NCBI GenBank assembly: GCA_021160415.1
Contig: JAGHCP010000122.1
Location: 1 to 16,474 of the forward strand
Direction of reading: 5' to 3'
Source: Desulfurococcales archaeon
Lineage (GTDB): Archaea > Thermoproteota > Thermoprotei_A > Sulfolobales > NBVN01
DNA length: 16,474 bases
Part shown: in pieces, positions 6,859 through 15,036 of the stretch
Layout: each line of letters begins with the position of its first letter
How positions within the stretch are numbered: position 1 is the stretch's first letter
Program-made: the position numbers and the translations under genes
Notes under the pieces: model-generated
What the model saw: only the letters and a program-made list of their open reading frames with translations
The model's database searches: none
What the model was told of the DNA's origin: nothing

Positions 6859-8272
6859 TAACCCATCTGGTTTCCTTCCCTGAGTCCTGAAGCTCAACCC
6901 CAAGTTCCTTCAGCCTTTCCCTGATCATGTCCGCTAAGTCCCACACCTTCCTAGCCCTCAGCTCGGACCTCACATCCACCAGCAACTTAATGAATTCCTC
7001 GACATCTCCAGCACCTGGCGCTTGGAATGTAAGACCCATCACCTCAGCCATCCCCTCAAAGACCTTCCTAACCCTATCGAATGCCTTAGCCGATATCTTC
7101 AAGTGCTTATTCGTGAAGTCATTAATGCTGGACGCTAGGTCGTAGAGATGGGAAAGCGCTACCGGAGTGTTGAAGTCGTTATTCATTGCCTCCGCGAAAC
7201 CCTCCCACACCCTCTCCGCACTCGCAGCCAACTCATCACCCACCCCTTCATCAACCCTTTCCAACTGCATTAGCCTTTGGTGAGCAACCTCAACCTTAGA
7301 TGCGGCTTTCGCTGCTGAGTCAAGAAGTTCCCAGGAGAAGTCAACGGGTTTGCGGTAGTGGTTCTGAAGTATAAATATCCTCAGTGCGTTCGCGCTGTAC
7401 CTACTTAAAGCATCTCTCACAGTAACGTAGTTCCCTAAGGACTTACTCATCTTAACACCGTCAACAGTTAAGAGGCCCACATGCACCCAGTAATTAACGA
7501 AGGGCTTCACACCCGTGTACGCCTCAGCTTGAGCAACCTCGGCTTCGTGGTGGGGGAAAATAAGCTCGACAGCCCCTCCATGAATGTCGTACTGAGGTCC
7601 GAAATGCCTGATCGTTATCGCAGTGTCCTCTATGTGCCACCCAGGCCTTCCGTACCCCCAAGGGCTTTCCCAGCCGAACTCCGTTCTGGGCCTAACCCTC
7701 CAGAGGGCGAAGTCCCCCGGGTTCCTCTTATTAGAGTCTGGTTCAATCCTATGAACCCTCAACTCCTCCGGCTTCCTCCTGGAGAGCTTACCGTAGTCAC
7801 CGAACTTCGTGATGTCGAAGTACACACCTGTAGGGGTCACGTATGCGTATCCCTTACTTATCAGGCCCTTTATCTGCTCGAATATCTCTTTAAGGTAGTC
7901 CGAGGCCCTAGCGTAGAGGTTAGGCGCCGTCACGTTCAGCGAAGCCATGTCTTCAAGGAAGGCACTCTCAAACCTCCTGGCAAGCTCCAGGGGATGAGTG
8001 CCTTCATCCGCAGCCCTATTAACTATCTTGTCATCAACATCCGTTATGTTCACTATGTAGAACACGGAGTACCCCAATTTCCTTAACCACTTAGCGACCG
8101 TGTCGAAGAACACGAAAACCCTTGCATGGCCGACGTGGGAGTAGTCGTAAACCGTTGGGCCGCACACGAACATGAAGACGCGGTTCCCTGTTAGGGGTCT
8201 GAACACCTCTAATTTACGCGTACGTGTATTGTATATCTTAAGACCGGCAAACGCGGCCACCCATGTTGGCAC
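6848..8272 (-). CDS. cysS: Cysteinyl-tRNA synthetase
   Basis: This 474-residue class I synthetase charges tRNA-Cys with cysteine. Visible motifs are FVCGPTVYDYSHVGHAR, with Cys37 and the HIGH-type HVGH at 46-49, NITDVDDKI at about 95-103, GRPGWHIEDTA, DIHGGAVELIFPHHEAEVAQAEA, and KMSKS at 274-278. The usual zinc site of bacterial CysRS (E. coli Cys28, Cys209, His234, Glu238) aligns by spacing with Cys37, Asp216, His241 and Glu245. Cys209 is therefore replaced by Asp, and the codon at 7625-7627 is unambiguous. GTG at 8272 is supported by a TATA-like box about 27 bases upstream. The end overlaps the converging acdA end by 11 bases. An archaeon with CysRS need not rely on the SepRS/SepCysS route. 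Confidence 0.95.
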   Translation of the reverse strand: MPTWVAAFAGLKIYNTRTRKLEVFRPLTGNRVFMFVCGPTVYDYSHVGHARVFVFFDTVAKWLRKLGYSVFYIVNITDVDDKIVNRAADEGTHPLELARRFESAFLEDMASLNVTAPNLYARASDYLKEIFEQIKGLISKGYAYVTPTGVYFDITKFGDYGKLSRRKPEELRVHRIEPDSNKRNPGDFALWRVRPRTEFGWESPWGYGRPGWHIEDTAITIRHFGPQYDIHGGAVELIFPHHEAEVAQAEAYTGVKPFVNYWVHVGLLTVDGVKMSKSLGNYVTVRDALSRYSANALRIFILQNHYRKPVDFSWELLDSAAKAASKVEVAHQRLMQLERVDEGVGDELAASAERVWEGFAEAMNNDFNTPVALSHLYDLASSINDFTNKHLKISAKAFDRVRKVFEGMAEVMGLTFQAPGAGDVEEFIKLLVDVRSELRARKVWDLADMIRERLKELGVELQDSGKETRWVIRR

Positions 8273-8293
8273 CCCGACTTAAGCAGGGGGTTA

Positions 8294-8317
8294 CCTAATT
8301 AAGCGTTTCGGATTAGG
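8294..8317 (-). promoter_or_regulatory. cysS promoter: TATA-like box within an inverted repeat
   Basis: On the reverse strand CTTAATTAGG (8294-8303) is centred about 27 bases before the GTG at 8272. The same bases form the left arm of an inverted repeat, CCTAAT (8294-8299) and ATTAGG (8312-8317), with 12 bases between the arms. This layout would suit an operator overlapping the promoter, but the arms are short and the role is inferred. Confidence 0.4.
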
Positions 8318-8380
8318 AAACCACGTTTATTTGTGGAAGCCATCCGCCTTTTCGCTTCTCCAATTAAATAAACGCCTGAT

Positions 8381-8400
8381 TTGATTAGGCCGTATTAATT
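8381..8400 (+). promoter_or_regulatory. Upstream element of iorA, shared with the aminotransferase gene
   Basis: TTGAT (8381-8385), two bases, then GGCCGTATTAATT (8388-8400) repeats the element at 4012-4032 apart from the spacer. Here it ends only about 5 bases before the TATA box, where a regulator could contact the basal factors. It lies in the 162-base divergent region between cysS and iorA. Confidence 0.45.
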
Positions 8401-8404
8401 GAGA

Positions 8405-8414
8405 CTTATATAAT
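8405..8414 (+). promoter_or_regulatory. TATA box for iorA
   Basis: CTTATATAAT is centred about 26 bases before the GTG at 8435. The spacing indicates a leaderless transcript beginning at or next to that GTG. Confidence 0.6.
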
Positions 8415-8434
8415 CAACCTCCACACATAACGCA

Positions 8435-10492
8435 GTGATTATATTGAAACACATAGTCGGTCTTGACGAGCCGGGAAAGAGGGTTATTCTGCAGGGTAAT
8501 GAGGCCTTCGCCAGGGGAGCCGTTGAAGCAGGGGTTCAGGTCGCAACCGGTTATCCGGGAACCCCCTCATCTGAAATCATGGAGACGCTTTCACTAGTGG
8601 CTAAGGACCTCGGGTTCCATGCTGAATGGTCAGTTAATGAGAAGGTTGCGCTTGACGTGGCTGTGGGTTCGGCCATGGTGGGGGCTCGAACGATAGTTAC
8701 CATGAAAAATGCGGGAACTAATTGGGTCATGGACATGTTCTCCACTGTGGTGTATCGAGGGCTCCCCGGCCCGTTAGTGATTGTCTCAGCAGATGACCCG
8801 GATGCGTTCTACTCCTCAACGGAGGAGGACACTAGGTTCCTTGCGAAGGGAGTTGGCGTAATGATCCTGGAGCCAAGCACTCAGCAGGAAGCCAAGGACA
8901 TGACTAAAGCAGCTTTCGAGTATTCCGAGAGGTTTGAATTACCCGTATTCGTGAGGTCTGTGACTAGGATAAGCCATTCATCAGGCGACGTAACCTTCGG
9001 GGAGATGCGGAAAGACAGAAACCCCGTGTTCTTCGACAGGCACTATAAGTTACCTTTCCGTTTCAACGTTTACGGCCCGTTCAAGTATAAGGGGAAGGCC
9101 GGGCCAACAGCTAAACACGCTTGGCAACTCGAAAGGCTGGAGGAGATCAAGGACTTCGTTAACTCCGTGCCCTTCAACCGCATAGAGGAAGGGGAGTCGG
9201 ACTTAGGGATAATAGCCTCAGGCATGGGGTACTCCTACGTGAAGGACGCCTTAATGAAGCTCGGTGCTGAAGGTAAGCCCTGGATCCTTAAAGTCGGGAC
9301 GCCTTTCCCACTCCCAGAGAACCTGCTTAAGGAGTTCGTAAGTAAGGTGAGTAAGATCCTCGTCGTGGAGGAAGGGGACCCCTTCATCGAGGAGCAAGTG
9401 TATGTGTTCCTTAAGGACTTCGCGCTTGAGAAGCCTGTGTTCGGGAAGCTAAAGAATAGGGCCCTCCTAAGGTATGGAGAGCTGGGAATAACTCAAGTAG
9501 TGAACGCAGTTGCGAATTACTTAGGGATCCACCCACCCGAAGTCCCTGAAGAGAGGAGGAAGCTTAAGGAGGAACTCGTGAAGATCCTAGCCCCTAGATC
9601 CTCAGCGCTTTGCCCAGGTTGCCAGCACCTAGGCACATACTGGGGGCTTAGGTTCGCACTCCTGAAGCTAACAGCTAAGTACAAGCAGGAATGGAAGGGC
9701 GTGTGGATAGTTAACGGCGACATAGGGTGCTACGAGCAGGGAGGCTACGGGATATTCGCTAAGGAGATCACACCCTCGGAAGATAAGGCCTCGAAGCGCT
9801 ACATGATCAGCAACCCGTACGAAATACTTGATACTAACTACATAATGGGCGGAGGCATAGGGGTGGCGCAGGGACAGTATCAAGCAGGGTACAGGGACGG
9901 CCCCATAGTTGCGGTTGCTGGGGACTCCACGTTCTTCCACGCATGCATGCCTGCCGTAGCTAACGCAGTCTACAACAAGGCAGCGATAACGTTCATAGTT
10001 ATGGATAACTCCTGGACCGCGATGACCGGGCATCAACCCTCGCCGACGTCCGGCGTTACGGCCATGATGGAGCCCGCCAAGAAAATGAGGATTGAGGACA
10101 TCGCCAAAGCTCTAGGCGTTGAACACGTGTGGACTGTTGACCCCTACAACCTTAAGGAAACGGAGGAGGCGATACTGCAGGCGATGGAAACAGCCTATCT
10201 GAAGAAGGTCCCCACGTTAGTGGTTGCTAGGAGGGAGTGCGCCCTTCAGGTCACTAGGAGAGCATTAAGGAGTGGCGTTGAGCTCGAGCGCTTCGTGGTC
10301 GACCAGGATAAGTGCATCGGGTGCACACTCTGCGTTCAGCTGGGATGCCCCGCCGTCGGGTGGGATAAGAAGAGGAAGAAAGCCTTCATCGACCCTGTAC
10401 TGTGCGTGGGATGCGGGCTCTGCGCGCAAACCTGCCCTGTCAAGGCAATAAGGCCCTCAGGCAAGGGGGTCAAGCTCTACGAGGTGAAGTAG
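8435..10492 (+). CDS. iorA: Indolepyruvate:ferredoxin oxidoreductase, alpha subunit
   Basis: This 685-residue subunit, with IorB, oxidises aryl-2-oxoacids such as indolepyruvate and phenylpyruvate to aryl-acyl-CoA, CO2 and reduced ferredoxin. The pyrimidine-type domain opens with QGNEAFARGAVEAGVQVATGYPGTPSSE. The TPP domain has CPGCQH (Cys393, Cys396), GDIGC at 428-432, GDSTFF at 496-501 and MDNSW at 523-527. The C-terminus is a two-cluster ferredoxin domain: CIGCTLC plus CP at 627-639, and CVGCGLCAQTCP at 657-668. Compared with the usual GDIGCYTLG...CMG arrangement there is an insertion of about 20 residues after GDIGC, and the CMG motif reads IMGGG. That may mark a different subfamily or substrate. 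The GTG at 8435 fits the TATA box. iorB follows after one base. Confidence 0.92.
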   Translation: MIILKHIVGLDEPGKRVILQGNEAFARGAVEAGVQVATGYPGTPSSEIMETLSLVAKDLGFHAEWSVNEKVALDVAVGSAMVGARTIVTMKNAGTNWVMDMFSTVVYRGLPGPLVIVSADDPDAFYSSTEEDTRFLAKGVGVMILEPSTQQEAKDMTKAAFEYSERFELPVFVRSVTRISHSSGDVTFGEMRKDRNPVFFDRHYKLPFRFNVYGPFKYKGKAGPTAKHAWQLERLEEIKDFVNSVPFNRIEEGESDLGIIASGMGYSYVKDALMKLGAEGKPWILKVGTPFPLPENLLKEFVSKVSKILVVEEGDPFIEEQVYVFLKDFALEKPVFGKLKNRALLRYGELGITQVVNAVANYLGIHPPEVPEERRKLKEELVKILAPRSSALCPGCQHLGTYWGLRFALLKLTAKYKQEWKGVWIVNGDIGCYEQGGYGIFAKEITPSEDKASKRYMISNPYEILDTNYIMGGGIGVAQGQYQAGYRDGPIVAVAGDSTFFHACMPAVANAVYNKAAITFIVMDNSWTAMTGHQPSPTSGVTAMMEPAKKMRIEDIAKALGVEHVWTVDPYNLKETEEAILQAMETAYLKKVPTLVVARRECALQVTRRALRSGVELERFVVDQDKCIGCTLCVQLGCPAVGWDKKRKKAFIDPVLCVGCGLCAQTCPVKAIRPSGKGVKLYEVK
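10481..10487 (+). promoter_or_regulatory. Ribosome-binding site for iorB
   Basis: GAGGTGA lies in the last codons of iorA and ends six bases before the ATG at 10494. It is a good Shine-Dalgarno match, in contrast to the first genes of operons here, and fixes the iorB start. Confidence 0.65.
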
Positions 10493-10493
10493 C

Positions 10494-11120
10494 ATGGGGG
10501 GTAAGAATTACTACTTAATGATCGCGGGTGTAGGGGGGCAGGGATCCGTACTTCTCTCCAGGATCATCGGCGACGCGGCCCTGAGGAAGGGACTCTCCGT
10601 AAGGATAGGTGAGACCTTCGGGGCTGCGCAGAGAGGGGGTGCGGTCCACTCACACGTAAGGATAGGGGAAGAAGTGTATGGCCCCCTGCTCATGGAGGAC
10701 GAAGCGGGCGCACTTCTCGCATTAGAACCCCTGGAAGGATTAAGACGCGGTTTAACGTACCTGAAGCCGGACAGCATCGTAGTGATTAACACCAGAAAGG
10801 TATTCCCGATAGACGTCAATGTCGGCGCTGCGGAGTACCCTGACGTAGATGCCATTATCGACGCGCTTAAGAAGCTCGGAGGTTCGGTGGTTGCCCATGA
10901 CTTCACGGAGCTCGCCGGTAAGGCAGGCACTACGAGATCTATGAACGTGGCTGTGTTAGGGGCGTATGCGAGGCTCATTGAGGGGAGGGAAACGCCCTTC
11001 ACTAAGGAGGACCTCCTTGAGGCTGTGAAGGGCAGAGTTCCCAGGAGATGGCTTGAAGCGAACCTGAAAGCTTTCCAGCTAGGTTATGAAGTAGCTGATA
11101 AGGCCCTTAAGGAGGGTTAG
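10494..11120 (+). CDS. iorB: Indolepyruvate:ferredoxin oxidoreductase, beta subunit
   Basis: This 208-residue protein is the gamma-type catalytic partner of IorA in the 2-oxoacid:ferredoxin oxidoreductase family. The N-terminus YYLMIAGVGGQGSVLLSRIIGDAALRKG has the typical GvGGQG motif at about 12-17. It is followed by ETFGAAQRGGAVHSHVRIG at about 40-58, diagnostic of the family (E.hGmaQRGGsV.s.vR). No cysteine cluster is present, as expected, since the ferredoxin part is in IorA. The gene follows iorA with one spare base and its own Shine-Dalgarno site, so the pair is one operon. The two proteins form a cytoplasmic complex. No defect is visible. Confidence 0.92.
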   Translation: MGGKNYYLMIAGVGGQGSVLLSRIIGDAALRKGLSVRIGETFGAAQRGGAVHSHVRIGEEVYGPLLMEDEAGALLALEPLEGLRRGLTYLKPDSIVVINTRKVFPIDVNVGAAEYPDVDAIIDALKKLGGSVVAHDFTELAGKAGTTRSMNVAVLGAYARLIEGRETPFTKEDLLEAVKGRVPRRWLEANLKAFQLGYEVADKALKEG

Positions 11121-11247
11121 ATGTTCGTATATAAATAGTTTATGCTTTTTAAATACAGGGTACTACCTGAAATAATTACATACATTAGCAAGTTATTCCG
11201 CCTCACGAGGTATCTCAAGATATAAGCTCTGAGGCAACTATATTTCG
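11121..11247 (+). promoter_or_regulatory. iorB-tldD intergenic region with tldD TATA box
   Basis: The 127-base gap is AT-rich. GATATAAG at 11219-11226 is centred about 26 bases before the GTG at 11248, which fits a leaderless tldD transcript. After the iorB stop there is a run CTTTTT near 11144-11151 that could help termination. A small CCTC-AC-GAGG palindrome near 11201-11210 has no clear role. No gene is visible. Confidence 0.45.
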
Positions 11248-12699
11248 GTGGTGATTCTGCCGGTAGATGAGGATCTTCTCAGGCACGCCCTCAACTACGG
11301 TCTCAGCGAGGGGGCTTCATATGTTGAGGCTCGGTACCATAAGAACGAATCCGATGAGCTCTCCATGAGGGGTCCCAAAATAGTTGGTGCAGGTACCTCC
11401 GTGGTAGATGGGGTTGCGGTAAGGGTGCTTGTTAACGGATCGCTCGGTTTCGCAGCTACAAACCGACTAACTAGGGAAGGCGTTGAGGCGGCTGTGAAGG
11501 CCGCCGTGGTTAGGGCGAGAAGCGTCTCAACCCTTAGGAAGAACCCAATAAGGTTCAGCGAGGAGAGGCTCGGGAGGGCCTCCTACGAGGTCAAGGTTAA
11601 GAAGCCCTTCGAGGCGCTCAGCCTGGAAGACAGGATTAAGCTCGGTAAGGAGCTTTACGACGCGATAGTTTCAACGCCTAAGGAAGTGAAAGTGCCGGTG
11701 ACGATGTATGAGGTGGCGCTAAGCAAGGAGGAGAAGTACTTATTGACGTCTGACGGTGCTGAGATCCACTCAGTGGTCCCGAGGGTCTCCATGATGCTGA
11801 ACGTCGTGTTAGCGTCCCCTCAGAAAGGAACTCTTCAAAGGATGCTGGAATTCGGGGGTAGTGGAGGGCCTGAGCAGTTAGAGGAGTGGAGGGTTGAGGA
11901 TAGAGTTACTGAGGAGGTGAGGAACTTGGAGAACGTTCTTCTGAAAGGCGTTGAACCCCCGAGAGAGAGTATACCTGTGGTGGTGGGGTCCGAGATCGTT
12001 GCTTTAATCGTTCACGAATCCTCCGGCCACCCGATGGAGGCTGACAGGATTCTGGGTAGGGAAGCCGCTCAAGCAGGGGAGTCGTTCGTGAAGCCTGAGA
12101 TGGTGAGGACCTACAGAGTAGGGAGTGACCACGCAACCGTGGTGGAGGATCCAACAATACCTGGAAGTTCCGGTTACTACCTATTCGACGATGAGGGTGT
12201 TCCAGCGAGACCGAGATACCTATATAAGGAGGGTCTGATTTACGAACCTCTGCACAACAGGCACACAGCCGCGATATTCGGTACTTCAAGCAACGGGGCC
12301 GCTAGGGCCATGGATTACCGCTCCGAACCGATCATAAGGATGAGTAATACGTACTTCGCCCCAGGAGATAGATCCTTCCGCGAGTTAGTCGAGGACATAG
12401 GTCTAGGGGTGTACATGAAGTCATACATGGAGTGGAACATAGATGACAACAGGTGGAACATGAGGTACGTAGGGCTCGAAGCATACCTCATCAAGAAGGG
12501 TGAGCTCGCCGAGCCTGTGAGGAACCCGGTCCTTGAGGTCACGACTAAGGGCTTCTACAGCAGGGTGTCAGCGGTAGGCAAGGAACTTAGGTTCTACCCG
12601 GGAATATGTGGCAAGGGAGAGCCCGGGCAGGGCGTGCCCGTCTGGTTCGGCGGCCCGGATGTCAGATTATCAAGCATTAGGTTGGGGGTGATTGCGTAA
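11248..12699 (+). CDS. tldD: TldD, metalloprotease subunit of TldD/TldE
   Basis: This 483-residue cytoplasmic protein pairs with TldE to form a zinc protease that digests unfolded peptides; in bacteria the pair processes microcin B17 and CcdA. The zinc motif HESSGH is at 256-261 (HExxxH type), followed by PMEADRILGREAA. A late Cys454 in YPGICGKGEPGQGVPVWFGGP corresponds to the third metal ligand of TldD. Length is normal. GTG at 11248 is used; GTG at 11251 is one codon further on and equally possible. The stop overlaps the tldE ATG (TAATG). In archaea the natural substrates are not established; peptide turnover is inferred. Confidence 0.93.
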   Translation: MVILPVDEDLLRHALNYGLSEGASYVEARYHKNESDELSMRGPKIVGAGTSVVDGVAVRVLVNGSLGFAATNRLTREGVEAAVKAAVVRARSVSTLRKNPIRFSEERLGRASYEVKVKKPFEALSLEDRIKLGKELYDAIVSTPKEVKVPVTMYEVALSKEEKYLLTSDGAEIHSVVPRVSMMLNVVLASPQKGTLQRMLEFGGSGGPEQLEEWRVEDRVTEEVRNLENVLLKGVEPPRESIPVVVGSEIVALIVHESSGHPMEADRILGREAAQAGESFVKPEMVRTYRVGSDHATVVEDPTIPGSSGYYLFDDEGVPARPRYLYKEGLIYEPLHNRHTAAIFGTSSNGAARAMDYRSEPIIRMSNTYFAPGDRSFRELVEDIGLGVYMKSYMEWNIDDNRWNMRYVGLEAYLIKKGELAEPVRNPVLEVTTKGFYSRVSAVGKELRFYPGICGKGEPGQGVPVWFGGPDVRLSSIRLGVIA

Positions 12700-14030
12700 T
12701 GCGTGACCCGCTAAATATCGCGGAGGAAGTGGTTAACGAGCTTAGGAAGGACTTCGACGACGTCATAGCCCTTGTAAGCGACGTTAACTCAGCAATGGTT
12801 AAGTTCTGGAACACGGAGCCCTCAGTTACGCAGTCATGGCTCGAGACTAAGGTAACTGTCTACATAGCTAAGAATAGGAAGACTCTCTACCTATCTCTCT
12901 CCGTAAGCGACCCTGAGGAGGTCGTCAAAGCCGTTAAGTCATCTGCGCGGGCTCTGGAGATGCTGGAGGAGTCAGAGCTGTATGCGCCGCTCCCAAAACC
13001 CAAACCTTGGGAGCCTCTTGAAGGGCTCGTGGATAAAGCGGTGGTGAATGCCTTAAATAATCCGAAAGATGTTGCTGAGGAACTAGTTAATTCCGCGTTG
13101 AGTGGAGGAGTCGACAGAGTTGCTGGGACCTTAACCCTTACGCATGAGGTCAAAGCCACAGCTACAAGCAAAGGCTTCGCAGGAAGGGAGGAGAGAACGG
13201 CTGTTGAGGCTTACCTAAGGGTCTTCAAGGGCGAGATGAGTGGGCACTGGGCTTATGGAGGAAGATACTTGGACCTCAGGAAGATCCAGGAGGTCGGGGA
13301 GAAAGCAGCCTACTACGCGACACTGACCTCTAAGAAAGCAGATTACGAGCCAGGTAAGTACGATGTGGTTCTCTCCCCATTAGTTGTCGGCAATCTCATC
13401 GACTACATAGGCTTCATGGCCTCTGCGGCCGCAGTGCTTATGGGGTACTCCATGTTCATGAAGTTCAAGGTTGGGGACACAGTTGCCTCCGACAAAGTCA
13501 CGTTAATGGACGTTCCAAGAGACGCCGACCTACCAGGCTCCACGGCCTTCGACGATGAGGGTACGCCGACCTACGACAAGCCGATCATCGAGAAGGGGGT
13601 TCTGAGGAACCTTCTACACAACGTAGGTACGGCGGCTAAGATGAATGCATCTACTACTGGAAATGCTGGCTTGATCTTCCCGACACCTTGGAACCTCAGG
13701 CTAAGTACTGGAGGGCTTGATGAGGAAAGCCTGGCCGCAGAACTTGGCAACGGAATAATCGTGAATAACAACTGGTACACGAGGTTGCAGAACTACGTTG
13801 AAGGTATGTTTTCAACCGTAAGTAGGGACGCGGCACTCCTCGTTAGGAACGGGGAGATAGTGGGGCACCTAGGCCGGATAAGGATCGCCGACAGGTTCGA
13901 CAATCTCCTCAAAAACGTGGTGGACTTGGGCAAGCATGCCTATATGGTCAAGTGGTGGGAAGTTCAAACTCCGATGAAAGCCCCGTATATGCTGGTTAGG
14001 GGTCTAAACATAACCAAGCCGTCAGTCTAG
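12699..14030 (+). CDS. tldE: TldE/PmbA, non-metal subunit of TldD/TldE
   Basis: This 443-residue protein has the same overall fold as TldD but lacks the HExxxH zinc motif, as TldE/PmbA proteins do. Family segments include STAFDDEGTPTYDKPIIEKGVLRNLLHNVGTAAK at about 275-310. The C-terminal NNWYTRLQNYVEGMFSTVSRDAALLVRNGEIVG matches the conserved NnwyTr...GmfSgvsr.a.l.i.nGei. pattern. The ATG shares one base with the tldD stop and has GGGGTGAT, a strong ribosome-binding site, about six bases upstream. The protein is expected to be a structural partner forming the channel of the heterodimer. The gene ends 46 bases before the converging cysteine synthase gene. Confidence 0.92.
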   Translation: MRDPLNIAEEVVNELRKDFDDVIALVSDVNSAMVKFWNTEPSVTQSWLETKVTVYIAKNRKTLYLSLSVSDPEEVVKAVKSSARALEMLEESELYAPLPKPKPWEPLEGLVDKAVVNALNNPKDVAEELVNSALSGGVDRVAGTLTLTHEVKATATSKGFAGREERTAVEAYLRVFKGEMSGHWAYGGRYLDLRKIQEVGEKAAYYATLTSKKADYEPGKYDVVLSPLVVGNLIDYIGFMASAAAVLMGYSMFMKFKVGDTVASDKVTLMDVPRDADLPGSTAFDDEGTPTYDKPIIEKGVLRNLLHNVGTAAKMNASTTGNAGLIFPTPWNLRLSTGGLDEESLAAELGNGIIVNNNWYTRLQNYVEGMFSTVSRDAALLVRNGEIVGHLGRIRIADRFDNLLKNVVDLGKHAYMVKWWEVQTPMKAPYMLVRGLNITKPSV

Positions 14031-14076
14031 TTTTCCCCAATCAACTCCTCAACTAAAGATCGTTCTTCACCATCAC

Positions 14077-15036
14077 TCAAAGCATCGAGCTCCCGAACAA
14101 CTGCGTACTGAAGTACCTGGCAGCATAATCGGGCAATACAGTCACTACCTTCACCCCTTTCCTCATCCCGTATTTCCTCGCCACCTTCACCGCCGCGGCG
14201 ACGTTAGCCCCGGACGAAATCCCCACAGCCAGTCCCTCCAGTCTTGCTAGTCTTTTAGCAGTTTCCAAAGCCTCAGCTGAAGGCACAGTTACAAAATCAT
14301 CCACCACATCCCTATACTTCTTAATTAATGGTGGAACTAACCCATCACCCACACCCTCAACTATGTGGGGCCTGCAAGGCCCTTCCACACCAGTGCGTAT
14401 CCAGTGGAAAGTAACTGCACATTCCTCCGGCTCAGCCCCAACTATCCTGACATCAGGAAAAACTTCCTTAAGCCTCAAACCGACTCCAACAAGTGTGCCT
14501 CCCGTACCGATATTGGCTACGAATGCATCCATCCTGCCTAGTTGCTTAAGGATTTCCTCCCCCGTCGTTTCATAATGCGCCCTAACATTAGCCTCCTCCA
14601 CCCACTGATCTAAGAAAACACATTGGCCAGGGCACTCCTTCTCCAACTGCCTACCGACCTCGATCGCCTTAGACGCGTCTGACTCCCCTCCAGGAGTCCT
14701 TACGACTTCTGCCCCAAGCAGTTGCAGAAGCAAATGCCTCTCTTTGCTCATACTTTCCGGTATAACTACAGTGACTTTGTAACCCATTGCGGCACCTATC
14801 GCCGCGAAAGATATGCCCGTGTTGCCTGTCGTTGCGACGACTATCTTCATACCTTTCCGTAGTCTCCCTTGCCTCTCAGCTTCTTTGATCATGTAGTAAG
14901 CCACCCTATCCTTAACGCTACCCGTCGGATTCATGAACTCAAGCTTAACCCATATCTCAGCCTCAACATCGTCGGGTAGAGACCTACTTAACCTAATTAA
15001 GGGTGTCCCCCCTATAGCAGATTGTAAATCCTTCAT
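14077..15036 (-). CDS. Cysteine synthase-family PLP enzyme
   Basis: This 319-residue fold-type II PLP enzyme probably makes cysteine from an activated serine and sulfide. The motifs are complete: IGGTPLIRL at 8-16, KLEFMNPTGSVKDR with the PLP Lys42, ATTGNTG near 68-74 (usual TSGNTG), the phosphate loop GTGGT near 177, and GISSGAN near 273. It is a single catalytic domain without CBS repeats and without a long N-terminal extension of the Aeropyrum O-phosphoserine sulfhydrylase kind. Whether the donor is O-acetylserine, O-phosphoserine or another serine derivative cannot be decided by eye, and cystathionine beta-synthase activity is also possible. ATG at 15036 is the start; the TATA assignment is weak (candidate 15067-15075). 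Confidence 0.87.
   Translation of the reverse strand: MKDLQSAIGGTPLIRLSRSLPDDVEAEIWVKLEFMNPTGSVKDRVAYYMIKEAERQGRLRKGMKIVVATTGNTGISFAAIGAAMGYKVTVVIPESMSKERHLLLQLLGAEVVRTPGGESDASKAIEVGRQLEKECPGQCVFLDQWVEEANVRAHYETTGEEILKQLGRMDAFVANIGTGGTLVGVGLRLKEVFPDVRIVGAEPEECAVTFHWIRTGVEGPCRPHIVEGVGDGLVPPLIKKYRDVVDDFVTVPSAEALETAKRLARLEGLAVGISSGANVAAAVKVARKYGMRKGVKVVTVLPDYAARYFSTQLFGSSML

Noticed and set aside
7481..8086. 201-residue open frame on the plus strand
   Set aside because: It lies wholly antisense to cysS, is Pro/Arg/Val-rich without a recognisable motif, and looks like a codon-usage shadow.
9668..10036. 122-residue open frame antisense to iorA
   Set aside because: It lies entirely opposite the TPP domain of IorA and has no family features.
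10511..11002. 163-residue open frame antisense to iorB
   Set aside because: It is a low-complexity Ser/Thr/Pro-rich translation that mirrors the iorB codons, with no promoter or motif.
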